In this document: in pieces, positions 1 to 8,242 of the stretch
Layout of the letters: every line of letters starts with the position of its first letter
Position numbering within the stretch: the first letter of the stretch is position 1
NCBI GenBank assembly: GCA_963839175.1
Contig: CAWIUB010000033.1
Span: forward strand, 69,281 to 133,280
Source of the DNA: CAWIUB01 sp963839175
GTDB taxonomy: Bacteria; Actinomycetota; Actinomycetes; Mycobacteriales; Jatrophihabitantaceae
Length of the DNA stretch: 64,000 bases
Reading direction: 5' to 3'
Program-made: the position numbers and the translations under genes
Notes under the pieces: generated by a model
Told to the model about the DNA's origin: nothing
The model's input: only the letters and a program-made list of their open reading frames with translations
Databases searched by the model: none

Positions 1-747
1 CTGCTGCCCGCCGAGGGCGCCGCGGCGCTGATGCAGGCCGTGAACGCGCTGGCCTCGGGCACCTCTGCCGACGACCCACGCACGGTCGATCAGCGCCGCG
101 CCGATGCGCTGGTCGACCTGGGCGTGGCGGCGCTGCACCAGCCGGCGCTGCCCCGGGCGCGGGCGCAGGGGCTGCGGCCGCACGTACAGGTCACCATCTC
201 ACTCTCCACCCTGCTCGGCCTGGACGAACACCCCGCCGAACTGGCCGGACACGGCCTGATCCCCGCCGAACTGGCCCGCCGCATCGCCGCCGACCCCACC
301 GGCAGCTGGCGGCGGCTGGTGCTCGACCCGGTGCACCACCGGCTACTCGACTACGGCAGGCGCACCTACCGGCCACCCGCCGACCTGGCCCGGTTCGTCA
401 TCGCCCGCGACCAGCAGTGCGTGTTTCCGCACTGCCAGCGCAACGCCGCCCGCTGCGACCTGGACCACCAAATCCGCTACGCCGACGGCGGTGCCACCAG
501 CGCCAACAACCTCGCCCCGCTGTGCCCCCGGCATCACGCAGTCAAGGACGACGGCGGCTGGCGGGTCACCCGCCAACCCGACGGCGACTACCACTGGACC
601 AGCCCCACCGGCCGCAGCTACACAGCATCGCCACCCCGCTATCCCAACCCGCCGCCGCCCGATGATTCCGTGCCGCGTGCATCCCGGGAACCGGATCCCA
701 ACGACCCCACCGATGCCAACGATCCCGACGAGCCGGCGCCGTTTTGA
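1..747 (+). CDS. HNH endonuclease, DUF222/13E12-repeat family (5' truncated by window)
   Basis: The frame is open from base 1. The first ATG (31) lies inside a conserved stretch (LLPAEGAAALMQAV) typical of the DUF222 region of 13E12-repeat proteins, so the real start is upstream of the window. The C-terminal half holds an HNH/McrA-type fold: CVFPHC, then CDLDHQIRYADGG, then NNLAPLCPRHHAVK, giving paired cysteines and the HNH histidines. The tail after about residue 205 is Pro/Asp-rich and low complexity. Members are common and multi-copy in actinobacteria; they are predicted nucleases, often linked to mobile DNA, with unknown biological role. Family call is firm; function is only predicted. 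Confidence 0.85.
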   Translation: MLPAEGAAALMQAVNALASGTSADDPRTVDQRRADALVDLGVAALHQPALPRARAQGLRPHVQVTISLSTLLGLDEHPAELAGHGLIPAELARRIAADPTGSWRRLVLDPVHHRLLDYGRRTYRPPADLARFVIARDQQCVFPHCQRNAARCDLDHQIRYADGGATSANNLAPLCPRHHAVKDDGGWRVTRQPDGDYHWTSPTGRSYTASPPRYPNPPPPDDSVPRASREPDPNDPTDANDPDEPAPF

Positions 748-961
748 TCCAGCGCTCTGCAATCCTGCGGTTGAGGCATTAGCGGCGGCTGTCCAACAGA
801 CGCTGTGCGTCGCGCGCGAGCCAATGCGTGATTGCGCCACGCCCACTGCACGATGTTGACCAACGCATGGGACGCTGAGTGTCCCGGCGAGCGTCCGTCC
901 CAGCGACGACTTGCCGGAGCCAGAGCTCCCGACGATCGACACCCGACGCACGCATCGCACG

Positions 962-1399
962 CTATCGCTGGTCCGGCAGCGAGAAATCGGCGAAGTCGAA
1001 GCCGGGAGCAACCACGCAAGCCACCAGCGTCGCCCGATCGGTGACCGGTGACGCGCGCTGCCATTCGTCCGCGCGCACCAGGTACTGGCCGCCGGCGCCG
1101 AGTTCGCAGGAGAACTCGGCCACTGGGGTCTCGTCGAAGCCGCCGAGCGTAAGCAGCACCGGCCCGCCGCCCTGCCACAGCCACAGCTCGGCGGAGGTCA
1201 CCCGATGCCAGACGGAGGTCTCACCCGGTAGCAGCAGGAAGGAGACGCAGGTCGCAAGCGACCGGTCGCCCCGCGGCGTCGGAACGGTCAACGCGTGCCG
1301 CCATGTCTCGCGAAACCAGCCGCCCTCGGGATGTTGTTTCATGCCCAGCGCTGCCGGATCTGCAACGAACGGCTCCGAGGTCACGCTGGCGGCTGGCAT
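962..1399 (-). CDS. cupin superfamily protein (DUF985/cupin_5)
   Basis: Translation from ATG 1399 gives 145 aa. The motif HPEGGWFRETWR near residue 20 and a central beta-rich stretch (VWHRVTSAELWLWQGG, then GGQYLVRADEWQRA) match the DUF985 cupin family (YML079w-like), with the VWHRV histidine in the usual cupin metal-site position. The frame stays open upstream to 1810 but that part is Arg-rich and overlaps the start of the next gene on the other strand, so it is a shadow. A GTG two codons earlier (1405) is an alternative start. Family members are small cytosolic sugar- or metabolite-binding folds without an assigned reaction. Divergent from the geranylgeranyl-reductase-like gene, sharing a roughly 175-bp intergenic region. 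Confidence 0.85.
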   Translation of the reverse strand: MPAASVTSEPFVADPAALGMKQHPEGGWFRETWRHALTVPTPRGDRSLATCVSFLLLPGETSVWHRVTSAELWLWQGGGPVLLTLGGFDETPVAEFSCELGAGGQYLVRADEWQRASPVTDRATLVACVVAPGFDFADFSLPDQR

Positions 1400-1575
1400 C
1401 TCCACGGTGCGACCGTATCGGCGAACACGCCGCCACGGCGAGCCTGCATAGTGCCGGGGGGCGGGCGTCGACCGAGCGGTATTCGGCCTGTCTGGCCAAG
1501 CGCCTACACTCGGCACGAAACGGCTCGTGAAAGCGTTCACAAACGGCCCATGACTCAGCGAGACAGGAGCGCGCA

Positions 1576-2919
1576 ATGACCGCGGTGGGCACCCGTGCGG
1601 CCGACGGGTCGTCGCGTGCTCAGCCCGCCGGCATCCCGGACGAGCACCGATACGACGCCGACGTGATCGTCGTAGGGGCCGGCCCTGCGGGAAGCAGCGC
1701 AGCCTACTGGCTGGCCACCGCCGGGTTTGATGTCCTGCTGCTGGAGAAGTCGGTTTTCCCCCGCGAGAAGGTCTGCGGCGACGGCCTGACGCCGCGCGGC
1801 ACCCGCGCACTCGTCGACATGGGCATCGACGTGAGCGAGCAGGCCGGCTGGCTGCACAACAAGGGGCTACGGGTCATCGGCGGGGGCCTGCGGCTGCACC
1901 TGGACTGGCCGCAGCTCACGAGCTTCCCGTCCTACGGGTTGGTCCGGCCACGGGCTGATCTCGACGCCATGCTGGCGAACCATGCGGTCAAGGCCGGTGC
2001 GGTGCTGTACGAGCACACCACCGTCGCCGAGCCTGTCCTCGACCGCACCGGAACCATAGCCGGCGTCAATGCCATCGCCGGTCCCGACAAGAGGCCGGTC
2101 ACCTATCGCGCGTCCGTCGTACTCGCCTGTGACGGCGTCGCCGGCAAGCTCGCCCAGCGGCTCGGGCTGCACCGCAATGACAAGCGGCCGATGGGCGTGG
2201 CGGTGCGCCGTTACTACGAGAGCCCGCGTACCCACGACGACTACCTGGAATCGTGGCTGGAGCTATGGGACGGTCCCGCTGGTGCGGACCACGCCCACCT
2301 GCTCCCCGGCTACGGGTGGATTTTCGGAATGGGCGACGGCACCGTCAACGCGGGGCTCGGGGTGCTCAACTCGTCGGCGGTCTTCCAGAAGACCGACTAC
2401 CGCGTCCTGCTGACGTCGTGGCTGGACGCCACCCCCGAGGAGTGGGGCCTGCGCGAAGCCAACGCGGTAGGGCCCACACGCGGCGCAGGCTTGCCGATGG
2501 GCTTCAACCGCACACCGCACTACGCCAACGGGATGTTGCTCGTCGGCGACAGCGGAGGATCGGTGAACCCCTTCAACGGCGAGGGAATCCCGTACGCCAT
2601 GGAGTCGGGCAAGTTCGCGGCCGAGGCCGTCGGGCAGGCGCTGGCTCGGCCGGCCGGCTCGCAGCGCGAGCGCGCGTTGCGAGCGTATCCGGCCCGGATG
2701 GCCGACGAGTGGGGCGCGTATTACCGGCTCGGTGCCGCGTTCGTGAAGCTCATCGGCCACCCGGCGGTCATGCGTGCCTGCACTCGGCACGGCCTGCCGC
2801 ACCCTGCGCTGATGCGCTTCGTCCTCAAGCTGCTGGCGAACCTGTCCGACCCGCGCGACGGCGATCTCTCCGACCGGGTGATCTCCGTGCTGACGCGCAT
2901 CACACCGGCGGTGCGTTAG
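1576..2919 (+). CDS. geranylgeranyl reductase family FAD-dependent oxidoreductase (menaquinone-reductase-like)
   Basis: The 447-aa protein starts at an ATG preceded by AGGAG (about 1565). It has an N-terminal Rossmann FAD site (DVIVVGAGPAGSSAAYWLA, residues 30-49), the family's CGDGLTPR segment, and the second FAD motif GDSGGSVNPFNGEGI near residue 320. This is the archetype of GGR/MenJ proteins, which saturate isoprenoid chains, for example the beta-isoprene unit of menaquinone in mycobacteria. It lies 89 bp upstream of nuoA, with a polyprenyl diphosphate synthase at the far end of the nuo operon, so a role on the menaquinone side chain is likely (inference). Other isoprenoid substrates, such as lipids or carotenoids, are possible. 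Confidence 0.85.
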   Translation: MTAVGTRAADGSSRAQPAGIPDEHRYDADVIVVGAGPAGSSAAYWLATAGFDVLLLEKSVFPREKVCGDGLTPRGTRALVDMGIDVSEQAGWLHNKGLRVIGGGLRLHLDWPQLTSFPSYGLVRPRADLDAMLANHAVKAGAVLYEHTTVAEPVLDRTGTIAGVNAIAGPDKRPVTYRASVVLACDGVAGKLAQRLGLHRNDKRPMGVAVRRYYESPRTHDDYLESWLELWDGPAGADHAHLLPGYGWIFGMGDGTVNAGLGVLNSSAVFQKTDYRVLLTSWLDATPEEWGLREANAVGPTRGAGLPMGFNRTPHYANGMLLVGDSGGSVNPFNGEGIPYAMESGKFAAEAVGQALARPAGSQRERALRAYPARMADEWGAYYRLGAAFVKLIGHPAVMRACTRHGLPHPALMRFVLKLLANLSDPRDGDLSDRVISVLTRITPAVR

Positions 2920-3008
2920 GCATGCCCCACCACGGATCGGCCCCGGCTGACGGACTAGCCTGGCACCGTTTCGCTCGCCCACACCGCGGAGAGAGGGAAG
3001 GGCTGTAG

Positions 3009-3371
3009 ATGCTGGCTCCGTATCTCCCGATCGTGCTGCTGTTCGCGTTGGCGTTCGCGTTCGCATTCTTCTCGGTGGCGATCGCGCCGTTCATCGGTCC
3101 GCACCGGTACAACCGGGCCAAGCTCGATTTCTACGAGTGCGGGATCGAGCCGACGCCGCAACCCGAGGGGCCGAATCGCTTTCCTATCAAGTACTTTCTG
3201 ACGGCAATGTTGTTCATCATCTTCGACATCGAGATCATCTTCCTCTACCCCTATGCGGTGGCGAACAACGCCCTCGGACTGCTGGGCCTGGTCGAGATCG
3301 TGGTCTTCGTCGCGACGGTGTTCATCGCTTACGCCTACGTCTGGCGTCGCGGCGGCCTGGACTGGGACTGA
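3009..3371 (+). CDS. nuoA: NADH-quinone oxidoreductase subunit A
   Basis: A 120-aa membrane subunit of complex I with three predicted TM helices (residues about 5-28, 62-82, 90-112). It has the diagnostic YECGIEP segment after helix 1 and KYFLTAMLFIIFDIEIIFLYP in helix 2. The start ATG follows a purine-rich AGAGAGGGAAG stretch. First gene of the complete nuoA-N operon; NuoA sits near the quinone site in the membrane arm. The nuoB start lies one base beyond the stop codon. Confidence 0.97.
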   Translation: MLAPYLPIVLLFALAFAFAFFSVAIAPFIGPHRYNRAKLDFYECGIEPTPQPEGPNRFPIKYFLTAMLFIIFDIEIIFLYPYAVANNALGLLGLVEIVVFVATVFIAYAYVWRRGGLDWD

Positions 3372-3372
3372 C

Positions 3373-3912
3373 GTGGGCTTAGAGGAGAAGTTGCCGGACG
3401 GTGTCCTGCTGGCCAGCGTCGAGAAGCTGGTCAACTGGACCCGCAAGTCCTCGCTCTGGCCGGCGACATTCGGGCTGGCCTGTTGCGCGATCGAGATGAT
3501 GACGTTCGGGGCACCCCGCTTCGACTCGGCGCGCTTCGGCATGGAGGTGTTCCGCCCCTCGCCTCGGCAAGCGGACCTGATGATCGTCGCCGGACGGGTG
3601 AGCCAGAAGATGGCGCCGGTGCTGCGCCAGATCTACGACCAGATGCCCGACCCCAAATGGGTGCTCGCCATGGGCGTGTGCGCCAGCTCCGGTGGCATGT
3701 TCAACAACTACGCGATCGTGCAGGGAGTCGACCATGTCGTGCCGGTCGACATGTACCTGCCGGGCTGTCCACCGCGTCCGGAGATGCTGATCGACGCCGT
3801 CCTCAAGCTGCACCACAAGATCATGAACGAACCGCTCGGACCGAAACGGGCCAAGAAGCTGGCCGGCCAGCAGGTGGAGTTGATTCCGTCAAGCCAAAGG
3901 TTCGCCCGATGA
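3373..3912 (+). CDS. nuoB: NADH-quinone oxidoreductase subunit B
   Basis: A GTG start at 3373 gives 179 aa (MGLEEKLPDG...), the usual NuoB length; the open frame extends upstream into nuoA but that part is not NuoB-like. The N2 [4Fe-4S] ligands are visible: the tandem cysteines in GLACCAIEMM, then MGVCASSGG and YLPGCPPRP. NuoB carries the terminal cluster that hands electrons to menaquinone. Its stop overlaps the nuoC start as ATGA, implying translational coupling. Confidence 0.97.
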   Translation: MGLEEKLPDGVLLASVEKLVNWTRKSSLWPATFGLACCAIEMMTFGAPRFDSARFGMEVFRPSPRQADLMIVAGRVSQKMAPVLRQIYDQMPDPKWVLAMGVCASSGGMFNNYAIVQGVDHVVPVDMYLPGCPPRPEMLIDAVLKLHHKIMNEPLGPKRAKKLAGQQVELIPSSQRFAR

Positions 3913-4634
3913 CTGAGCCCGTCAATCCTACCGATCAGCCGTCGGCGGAGGTCGAACCCACCACGGTTGCAGCTGGTCGATCGGTCGATTCGCCGTTCGG
4001 CGTCGAGCAACGCGGCATGTTCGGCGTCTCCGACTCCGGCGACACCACCGGCTACGGCGGACTGGTGCGTGAGCCGTGGCTGCCACCGGCTGCGCAGCGA
4101 CCGTACGGCGGCTACTTCGACGAGGTGGTCGACGCGCTGATGGCGGCTTACCCGCAGTTCGCCCAAGCTGTCGCCAAGATCGTCGTCGACCGTGGCGAGC
4201 TGACTCTGTACGTGGAGCGGGAGCATTTGCAGCCGATCGCTCAGGTCCTGCGCGACGACCCCGGGCTGCGTTTCGAGCTGCTGGCGAGCGTGAGCGGCGT
4301 CGACTACCTGGGCAGCGAGCGCCGGCTGCACGCCGTCTACCACTTCACGTCCATGACCTACCGCCGGCGGATCAGGCTCGAGACGTCGGTGAGCGCCGAC
4401 GACCCGCATGTCCCCTCGGTGACCGCCGTCTACCCGACCGCCGACTGGCAGGAGCGGGAAACCTACGACATGTTCGGCATCATCTTCGACGGCCACCCGG
4501 CACTGACCCGCATCCTGATGCCGGATGACTGGGACGGCTTCCCGCAGCGCAAGGACTACCCGTTGGGCGGCATTCCCGTGCAATACAAGGGGGCCGAGAT
4601 CCCCCCGCCCGACGAGCGGAGGGCCTACCGGTGA
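3909..4634 (+). CDS. nuoC: NADH-quinone oxidoreductase subunit C
   Basis: ATG 3909 overlaps the nuoB stop and gives 241 aa. The family signature ERETYDMFGIIFDGHP and the C-terminal RKDYPLGG are present. The N-terminal 60 residues are a low-complexity Pro/Glu-rich extension of the type seen in actinobacterial NuoC. The subunit is part of the peripheral arm and packs against NuoD. It is followed by a 97-bp gap carrying repeat modules before nuoD. Confidence 0.95.
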   Translation: MTEPVNPTDQPSAEVEPTTVAAGRSVDSPFGVEQRGMFGVSDSGDTTGYGGLVREPWLPPAAQRPYGGYFDEVVDALMAAYPQFAQAVAKIVVDRGELTLYVEREHLQPIAQVLRDDPGLRFELLASVSGVDYLGSERRLHAVYHFTSMTYRRRIRLETSVSADDPHVPSVTAVYPTADWQERETYDMFGIIFDGHPALTRILMPDDWDGFPQRKDYPLGGIPVQYKGAEIPPPDERRAYR

Positions 4635-4731
4635 TGAGCGCTCGCGCGAAGAACAATGCCATGTTCGCACCGAAGGTGCGATCGGGGCGGCCGTGCCGTC
4701 CGAGCGAAGCGAGCGACGGCCGGGCGAACCG
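4635..4731. repeat. nuoC-nuoD spacer with interspersed repeat modules
   Basis: The spacer begins with GATGAGCGCTCGCGCGAAG (4633-4651), the inverted form of the module TTCGCGCAAGCGCTCAT found in the nuoI-nuoJ tandem repeat. It ends with TCCGAGCGAAGCGAGCGAC (about 4700-4718), the inverted form of that repeat's CGCTCGCTGCGCTCGG module. The second motif is itself close to palindromic. No coding frame is convincing. It appears to be a rearranged or inverted member of the family seen in the other nuo gaps. Confidence 0.6.
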
Positions 4732-6045
4732 ATGAACGACATCTATAGCCCCTCGCGGGAGACGACCGAGGGCCGCGTGTACAACGTCACCGGCGGCGAC
4801 TGGGACGCGGTGTTCGGCGGCGACCCGATCGCCGACGAGCGGATCGTGCTCAACATGGGCCCCCAGCACCCATCGACGCACGGCGTGCTGCGCCTGGTGC
4901 TGGAGCTCGAAGGCGAGACGGTCACCGACTGCCGGCCGATCGTCGGCTACCTGCACACCGGCATCGAGAAGAACGCCGAGTTCCGCACCTGGACCCAGGC
5001 GGTCACCTTCCTCACTCGGGCCGACTACGTGGCGCCGCTGTCCAACGAGGCCGTCTACTGCATGGCGGTCGAGAAACTGCTCGGCGTGCAGCTTCCCCAG
5101 CGTGCGCAGCTGATCCGGGTGATGCTGCTCGAGATCAACCGCATTGCGTCGCATTGGGTGTGGCTGGCCACCGGTGGCATGGAACTCGGTGCGTTGACCG
5201 CCATGACGAACGGCTTCCGGGCCCGCGAGCGCTGCCTGGACGTCTTGGAGCTGATCACCGGGCTGCGCATGAACCACGCGTACTTCCGCCCGGGCGGCGT
5301 CGCCCAGGATCTGCCGGACGACGCTGTGGAGAAGATCCGCGAGTGGATGGTGGAGACCGAGGAGGAACTGGACGGCATCGACAGACTGCTGCGCGGACAG
5401 CCGATCTGGGTGCGGCGGCTCAAGGATGTCGGCTGGATCGGAGTCGAAGGCTGTCTGGCGCTGGGGGTCACCGGGCCGCTGCTGCGGGCGGCTGGGCTGC
5501 CGTGGGACTTGCGCAAGACTGAACCGTACCTGGGATACGAGACCTTCGACTTCGAGGTGCCCACCGACGACCGCGGCGACTGCTGGTCGCGGTTCGTGGT
5601 GCGCGTTGCCGAGATGTACGAGTCGCTCAAGATCATCGATCAGGTGCTGGACCGGCTGGAGCCCGGCCCCACGTTCATCGACGACCCGAAGATCGCCTGG
5701 CCGGCGAAGCTGTCCCTCGGCCCGGACGGCCTGGGCACCTCGCTGGAGCACGTGCAGAAGATCATGACCGGGTCGATGGAGGCGCTGATTCATCACTTCA
5801 AGCTGGTCACTGAGGGCTTCCGGGTGCCGCCGGGTCAGGTGTACGCAGCCGTCGAGGCGCCGCGCGGCGAGTTGGGTGCGCACGTGGTCAGCGACGGCGG
5901 CACCCGGCCGTTCCGGGTGCATTTGCGCGAACCCTCGTTCATCAACCTGCAGTCCACCGCCACCCTGGCGATCGGCGGCCTGATCGCCGACCTGATCGCA
6001 TCGGTGGCCTCGATCGACCCGATCATGGGCGGGGTTGATCGATGA
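4732..6045 (+). CDS. nuoD: NADH-quinone oxidoreductase subunit D
   Basis: ATG 4732 gives 437 aa starting MNDIYSPSRETTEG; the longer open frame reads through the repeat spacer and is not conserved-looking. Signatures include NMGPQHPSTHGVLR, the GYLHTGIEK segment and the C-terminal NLQSTATLAIGGLIADLIAS. NuoD is the 49-kDa homologue and forms the quinone-binding pocket with NuoB; the conserved His and Tyr of the pocket lie in the HPSTHG and adjacent segments. Overlaps nuoE by four bases. Confidence 0.97.
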   Translation: MNDIYSPSRETTEGRVYNVTGGDWDAVFGGDPIADERIVLNMGPQHPSTHGVLRLVLELEGETVTDCRPIVGYLHTGIEKNAEFRTWTQAVTFLTRADYVAPLSNEAVYCMAVEKLLGVQLPQRAQLIRVMLLEINRIASHWVWLATGGMELGALTAMTNGFRARERCLDVLELITGLRMNHAYFRPGGVAQDLPDDAVEKIREWMVETEEELDGIDRLLRGQPIWVRRLKDVGWIGVEGCLALGVTGPLLRAAGLPWDLRKTEPYLGYETFDFEVPTDDRGDCWSRFVVRVAEMYESLKIIDQVLDRLEPGPTFIDDPKIAWPAKLSLGPDGLGTSLEHVQKIMTGSMEALIHHFKLVTEGFRVPPGQVYAAVEAPRGELGAHVVSDGGTRPFRVHLREPSFINLQSTATLAIGGLIADLIASVASIDPIMGGVDR

Positions 6046-6836
6046 CTACCTTCCGCACGTCGGTGCTTCAACTCGACCGGCCCGGCGATCCGTCGGTCTT
6101 CGGCGACGAGGTCCGCGACGCCGCGCAGCAGCTCATTGCGCGGTACCCGGCCGGGCAGTCCCGCTCCGCGCTGCTGCCGATGCTGCACCTGGTGCAGTCC
6201 GAACAGGGCTACGTCACGCCGGACGGAATCGCCTTCTGCGCCGAGACTCTCGACCTCACCAAGGCCCAAGTGGCCGCCGTGGTGACGTTCTACACGATGT
6301 ACAAACGCCAGCCGACCGGCGAGTACCTGGTCAGCGTCTGCACCAACACGCTGTGCGGAATGCTCGGCGGCGACGAGATCTACCGGTCGCTGTCCGAAGC
6401 GCTCGGCGTCGGCATGAACGAAACCACGGCCGACGGCATGATCACGCTGGAACATACCGAGTGCCTGGCCGCCTGCGACTACGCACCGGTCGTCACGGTG
6501 AACTACGAGTTCTTCGACAACCAGACGGTCGCCTCGGCGAACGCGCTGGCCGGCAAGCTACGGGCCGGCGAACGGCCGCTGCCCAGCCGGGGCGCGCCGC
6601 TGTGCACGTTCCGGGAGATCGAGCGGCAGATCGCCGGGTTCCCGGATGAACGGCCGGAGGCGCTCGAGGCCGAGGCCACCGGCGCGCCCACCGAAGTCGG
6701 CGTCAAGCTCGCCGTCGCGCGCGGTGACTCCGCGCCGTCCTACTCGACGTCTGCACCGGTCGCGGAATCCACGCCGCCGGACGGGGCCGCGAAGCCGCGT
6801 CAGCCGACGCTGGACGATGCGCAGAAGGGCGACTGA
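6042..6836 (+). CDS. nuoE: NADH-quinone oxidoreductase subunit E
   Basis: 264 aa, coupled to nuoD by ATGA. The thioredoxin-like [2Fe-2S] ligands are visible: VSVCTNTLCGMLGG, then TECLAACDYAPVV. The C-terminal 70 residues are a Pro/Ala/Thr-rich extension not needed for the fold. NuoE binds the off-pathway N1a cluster next to NuoF in the NADH-dehydrogenase module. A 116-bp gap with a repeat hairpin separates it from nuoF. Confidence 0.95.
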   Translation: MTTFRTSVLQLDRPGDPSVFGDEVRDAAQQLIARYPAGQSRSALLPMLHLVQSEQGYVTPDGIAFCAETLDLTKAQVAAVVTFYTMYKRQPTGEYLVSVCTNTLCGMLGGDEIYRSLSEALGVGMNETTADGMITLEHTECLAACDYAPVVTVNYEFFDNQTVASANALAGKLRAGERPLPSRGAPLCTFREIERQIAGFPDERPEALEAEATGAPTEVGVKLAVARGDSAPSYSTSAPVAESTPPDGAAKPRQPTLDDAQKGD

Positions 6837-6897
6837 CGCATGGCCGGTACGTCCCCCGCGCTTCGACCACTGCGCTCCTGCCGTGTGCTCACGACCA

Positions 6898-6928
6898 CCC
6901 CACGAAATCGCTGCACGATTTCGCGGGG
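6898..6928 (+). repeat. interspersed palindromic repeat, copy upstream of nuoF
   Basis: CCCCACGAAATCGC, a short loop, then CGATTTCGCGGGG can fold into a stem of about 13 bp. The same hairpin occurs at 12671, 12839, 15903 and, on the other strand, 26951. Here the hairpin ends 24 nt before the nuoF ATG, and the stretch between (GGGCGATCGGAGCGCGCTC) runs directly into the start codon. The 61 bp between the nuoE stop and the hairpin hold nothing recognisable. Confidence 0.75.
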
Positions 6929-6952
6929 GCCCCGGGCGATCGGAGCGCGCTC

Positions 6953-8242
6953 ATGAGCCTGACTCCCGTCCTCACCAAGCGGTTCGGCACCAACCAGCCG
7001 TGGAAGATCGACAACTACGAGGCACTGGACGGTTACACCGGTCTGCGCAAGGCACTGACCCAGAACCCGGCCCAGGTCATCGACACGATCGACACCCTCC
7101 GAAACTCCAACCTGCGTGGACGTGGCGGGGCGGGCTTCCCCGCCGGCATGAAGTGGGCGTTCATCCCGCAGGCCAAGCCCGGCGAGCCCAGCAAGCCGCA
7201 CTACGTGGTCGTCAACGCCGACGAGGGGGAGCCCGGCACCTGTCGCGACCTGCCACTGATGATGAACGATCCGCACTCGATGATCGAGGGGACGATCATC
7301 GCCTGCTTTGCGGTGCGCGCAGAGCACGCGTTCATCTACATCCGCGGCGAGGCGGCGCACGCGATCCGGCGGGTCACCGCAGCGGTACAGGAGGCGTACC
7401 GGAAAGGCTATCTGGGCAAGGACATTCTCGGCAGCGGCTTCGACTGCGAGATTACGGTCCATGCCGGCGCCGGCGCCTACATCTGCGGCGAGGAGACAGC
7501 GCTGCTCGACTCGCTCGAGGGCAAGCGCGGCCAGCCGCGGCTCAAGCCGCCGTTCCCGGCCACGAACGGCCTCTATGACGCGCCGACAGTGGTCAACAAC
7601 GTCGGCAGCCTTGCCAGCGTGCCCTACATCGTGCTGGGCGGCGCGGACTGGTTCAAGTCGATGGGACCGGAAGGATCGCCCGGGCCGTGCATCTACTCGC
7701 TGTCCGGTCGGGTGAAGAATCCCGGCCAGTACGAGGCGCCGATGGGCACGACGCTGCGCGAGCTGCTGGACTTGGCGGAGGGGATGAGCCGTGGCAAGCA
7801 GCTCAAGTTCTGGACGCCCGGCGGCTCGTCCACCCCGCTGTTCACCCGCGAACACCTGGACGTCCCGCTGGACTTCGACTCGGTAGCGAAGGCCGGCTCG
7901 ATGAACGGCACGTCGGCATTGATGATCTTCGACGAGGACGACAGCGTGGTCCGCGCGGTGTACAAGTGGGTCAAGTTCTACGAGCACGAGTCCTGCGGCA
8001 AGTGCACGCCGTGCCGCGAGGGCACGTACTGGTACGCGGGCATCTACGAGCGGCTGCTGGACGGTCACGGGACGATGGAGGACCTCGACACGCTGCTTGA
8101 CGTGTCCGACAACATCCTCGGCCGCGCCTTCTGCGCACTGGGCGACGGTGCGGTCAGCCCGGTGGTGTCGTCGATCCAGTATTTCCGTGACGAGTACGAA
8201 GCACTGATCCGCGAACCCGTCTTCGCCGCGGCCGCCTCATGA
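6953..8242 (+). CDS. nuoF: NADH-quinone oxidoreductase subunit F
   Basis: 429 aa. FMN and NADH sites are seen at GRGGAGFPAGMKW (near residue 60) and in the GAGAYICGEETALLDSLEG segment. The N3 [4Fe-4S] ligands are CGKCTPCREGTYW with the distal cysteine in AFCALGDGA. NuoF is the NADH-oxidising, FMN-containing subunit. The start ATG abuts the repeat element, so its translation signals come from repeat-derived sequence. Overlaps nuoG by ATGA. Confidence 0.97.
   Translation: MSLTPVLTKRFGTNQPWKIDNYEALDGYTGLRKALTQNPAQVIDTIDTLRNSNLRGRGGAGFPAGMKWAFIPQAKPGEPSKPHYVVVNADEGEPGTCRDLPLMMNDPHSMIEGTIIACFAVRAEHAFIYIRGEAAHAIRRVTAAVQEAYRKGYLGKDILGSGFDCEITVHAGAGAYICGEETALLDSLEGKRGQPRLKPPFPATNGLYDAPTVVNNVGSLASVPYIVLGGADWFKSMGPEGSPGPCIYSLSGRVKNPGQYEAPMGTTLRELLDLAEGMSRGKQLKFWTPGGSSTPLFTREHLDVPLDFDSVAKAGSMNGTSALMIFDEDDSVVRAVYKWVKFYEHESCGKCTPCREGTYWYAGIYERLLDGHGTMEDLDTLLDVSDNILGRAFCALGDGAVSPVVSSIQYFRDEYEALIREPVFAAAAS

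Noticed and set aside
1400..1810. N-terminal extension of the cupin gene to 1810
   Set aside because: Arg/Pro-rich shadow of the opposite-strand reductase gene; the cupin homology begins just after ATG 1399.
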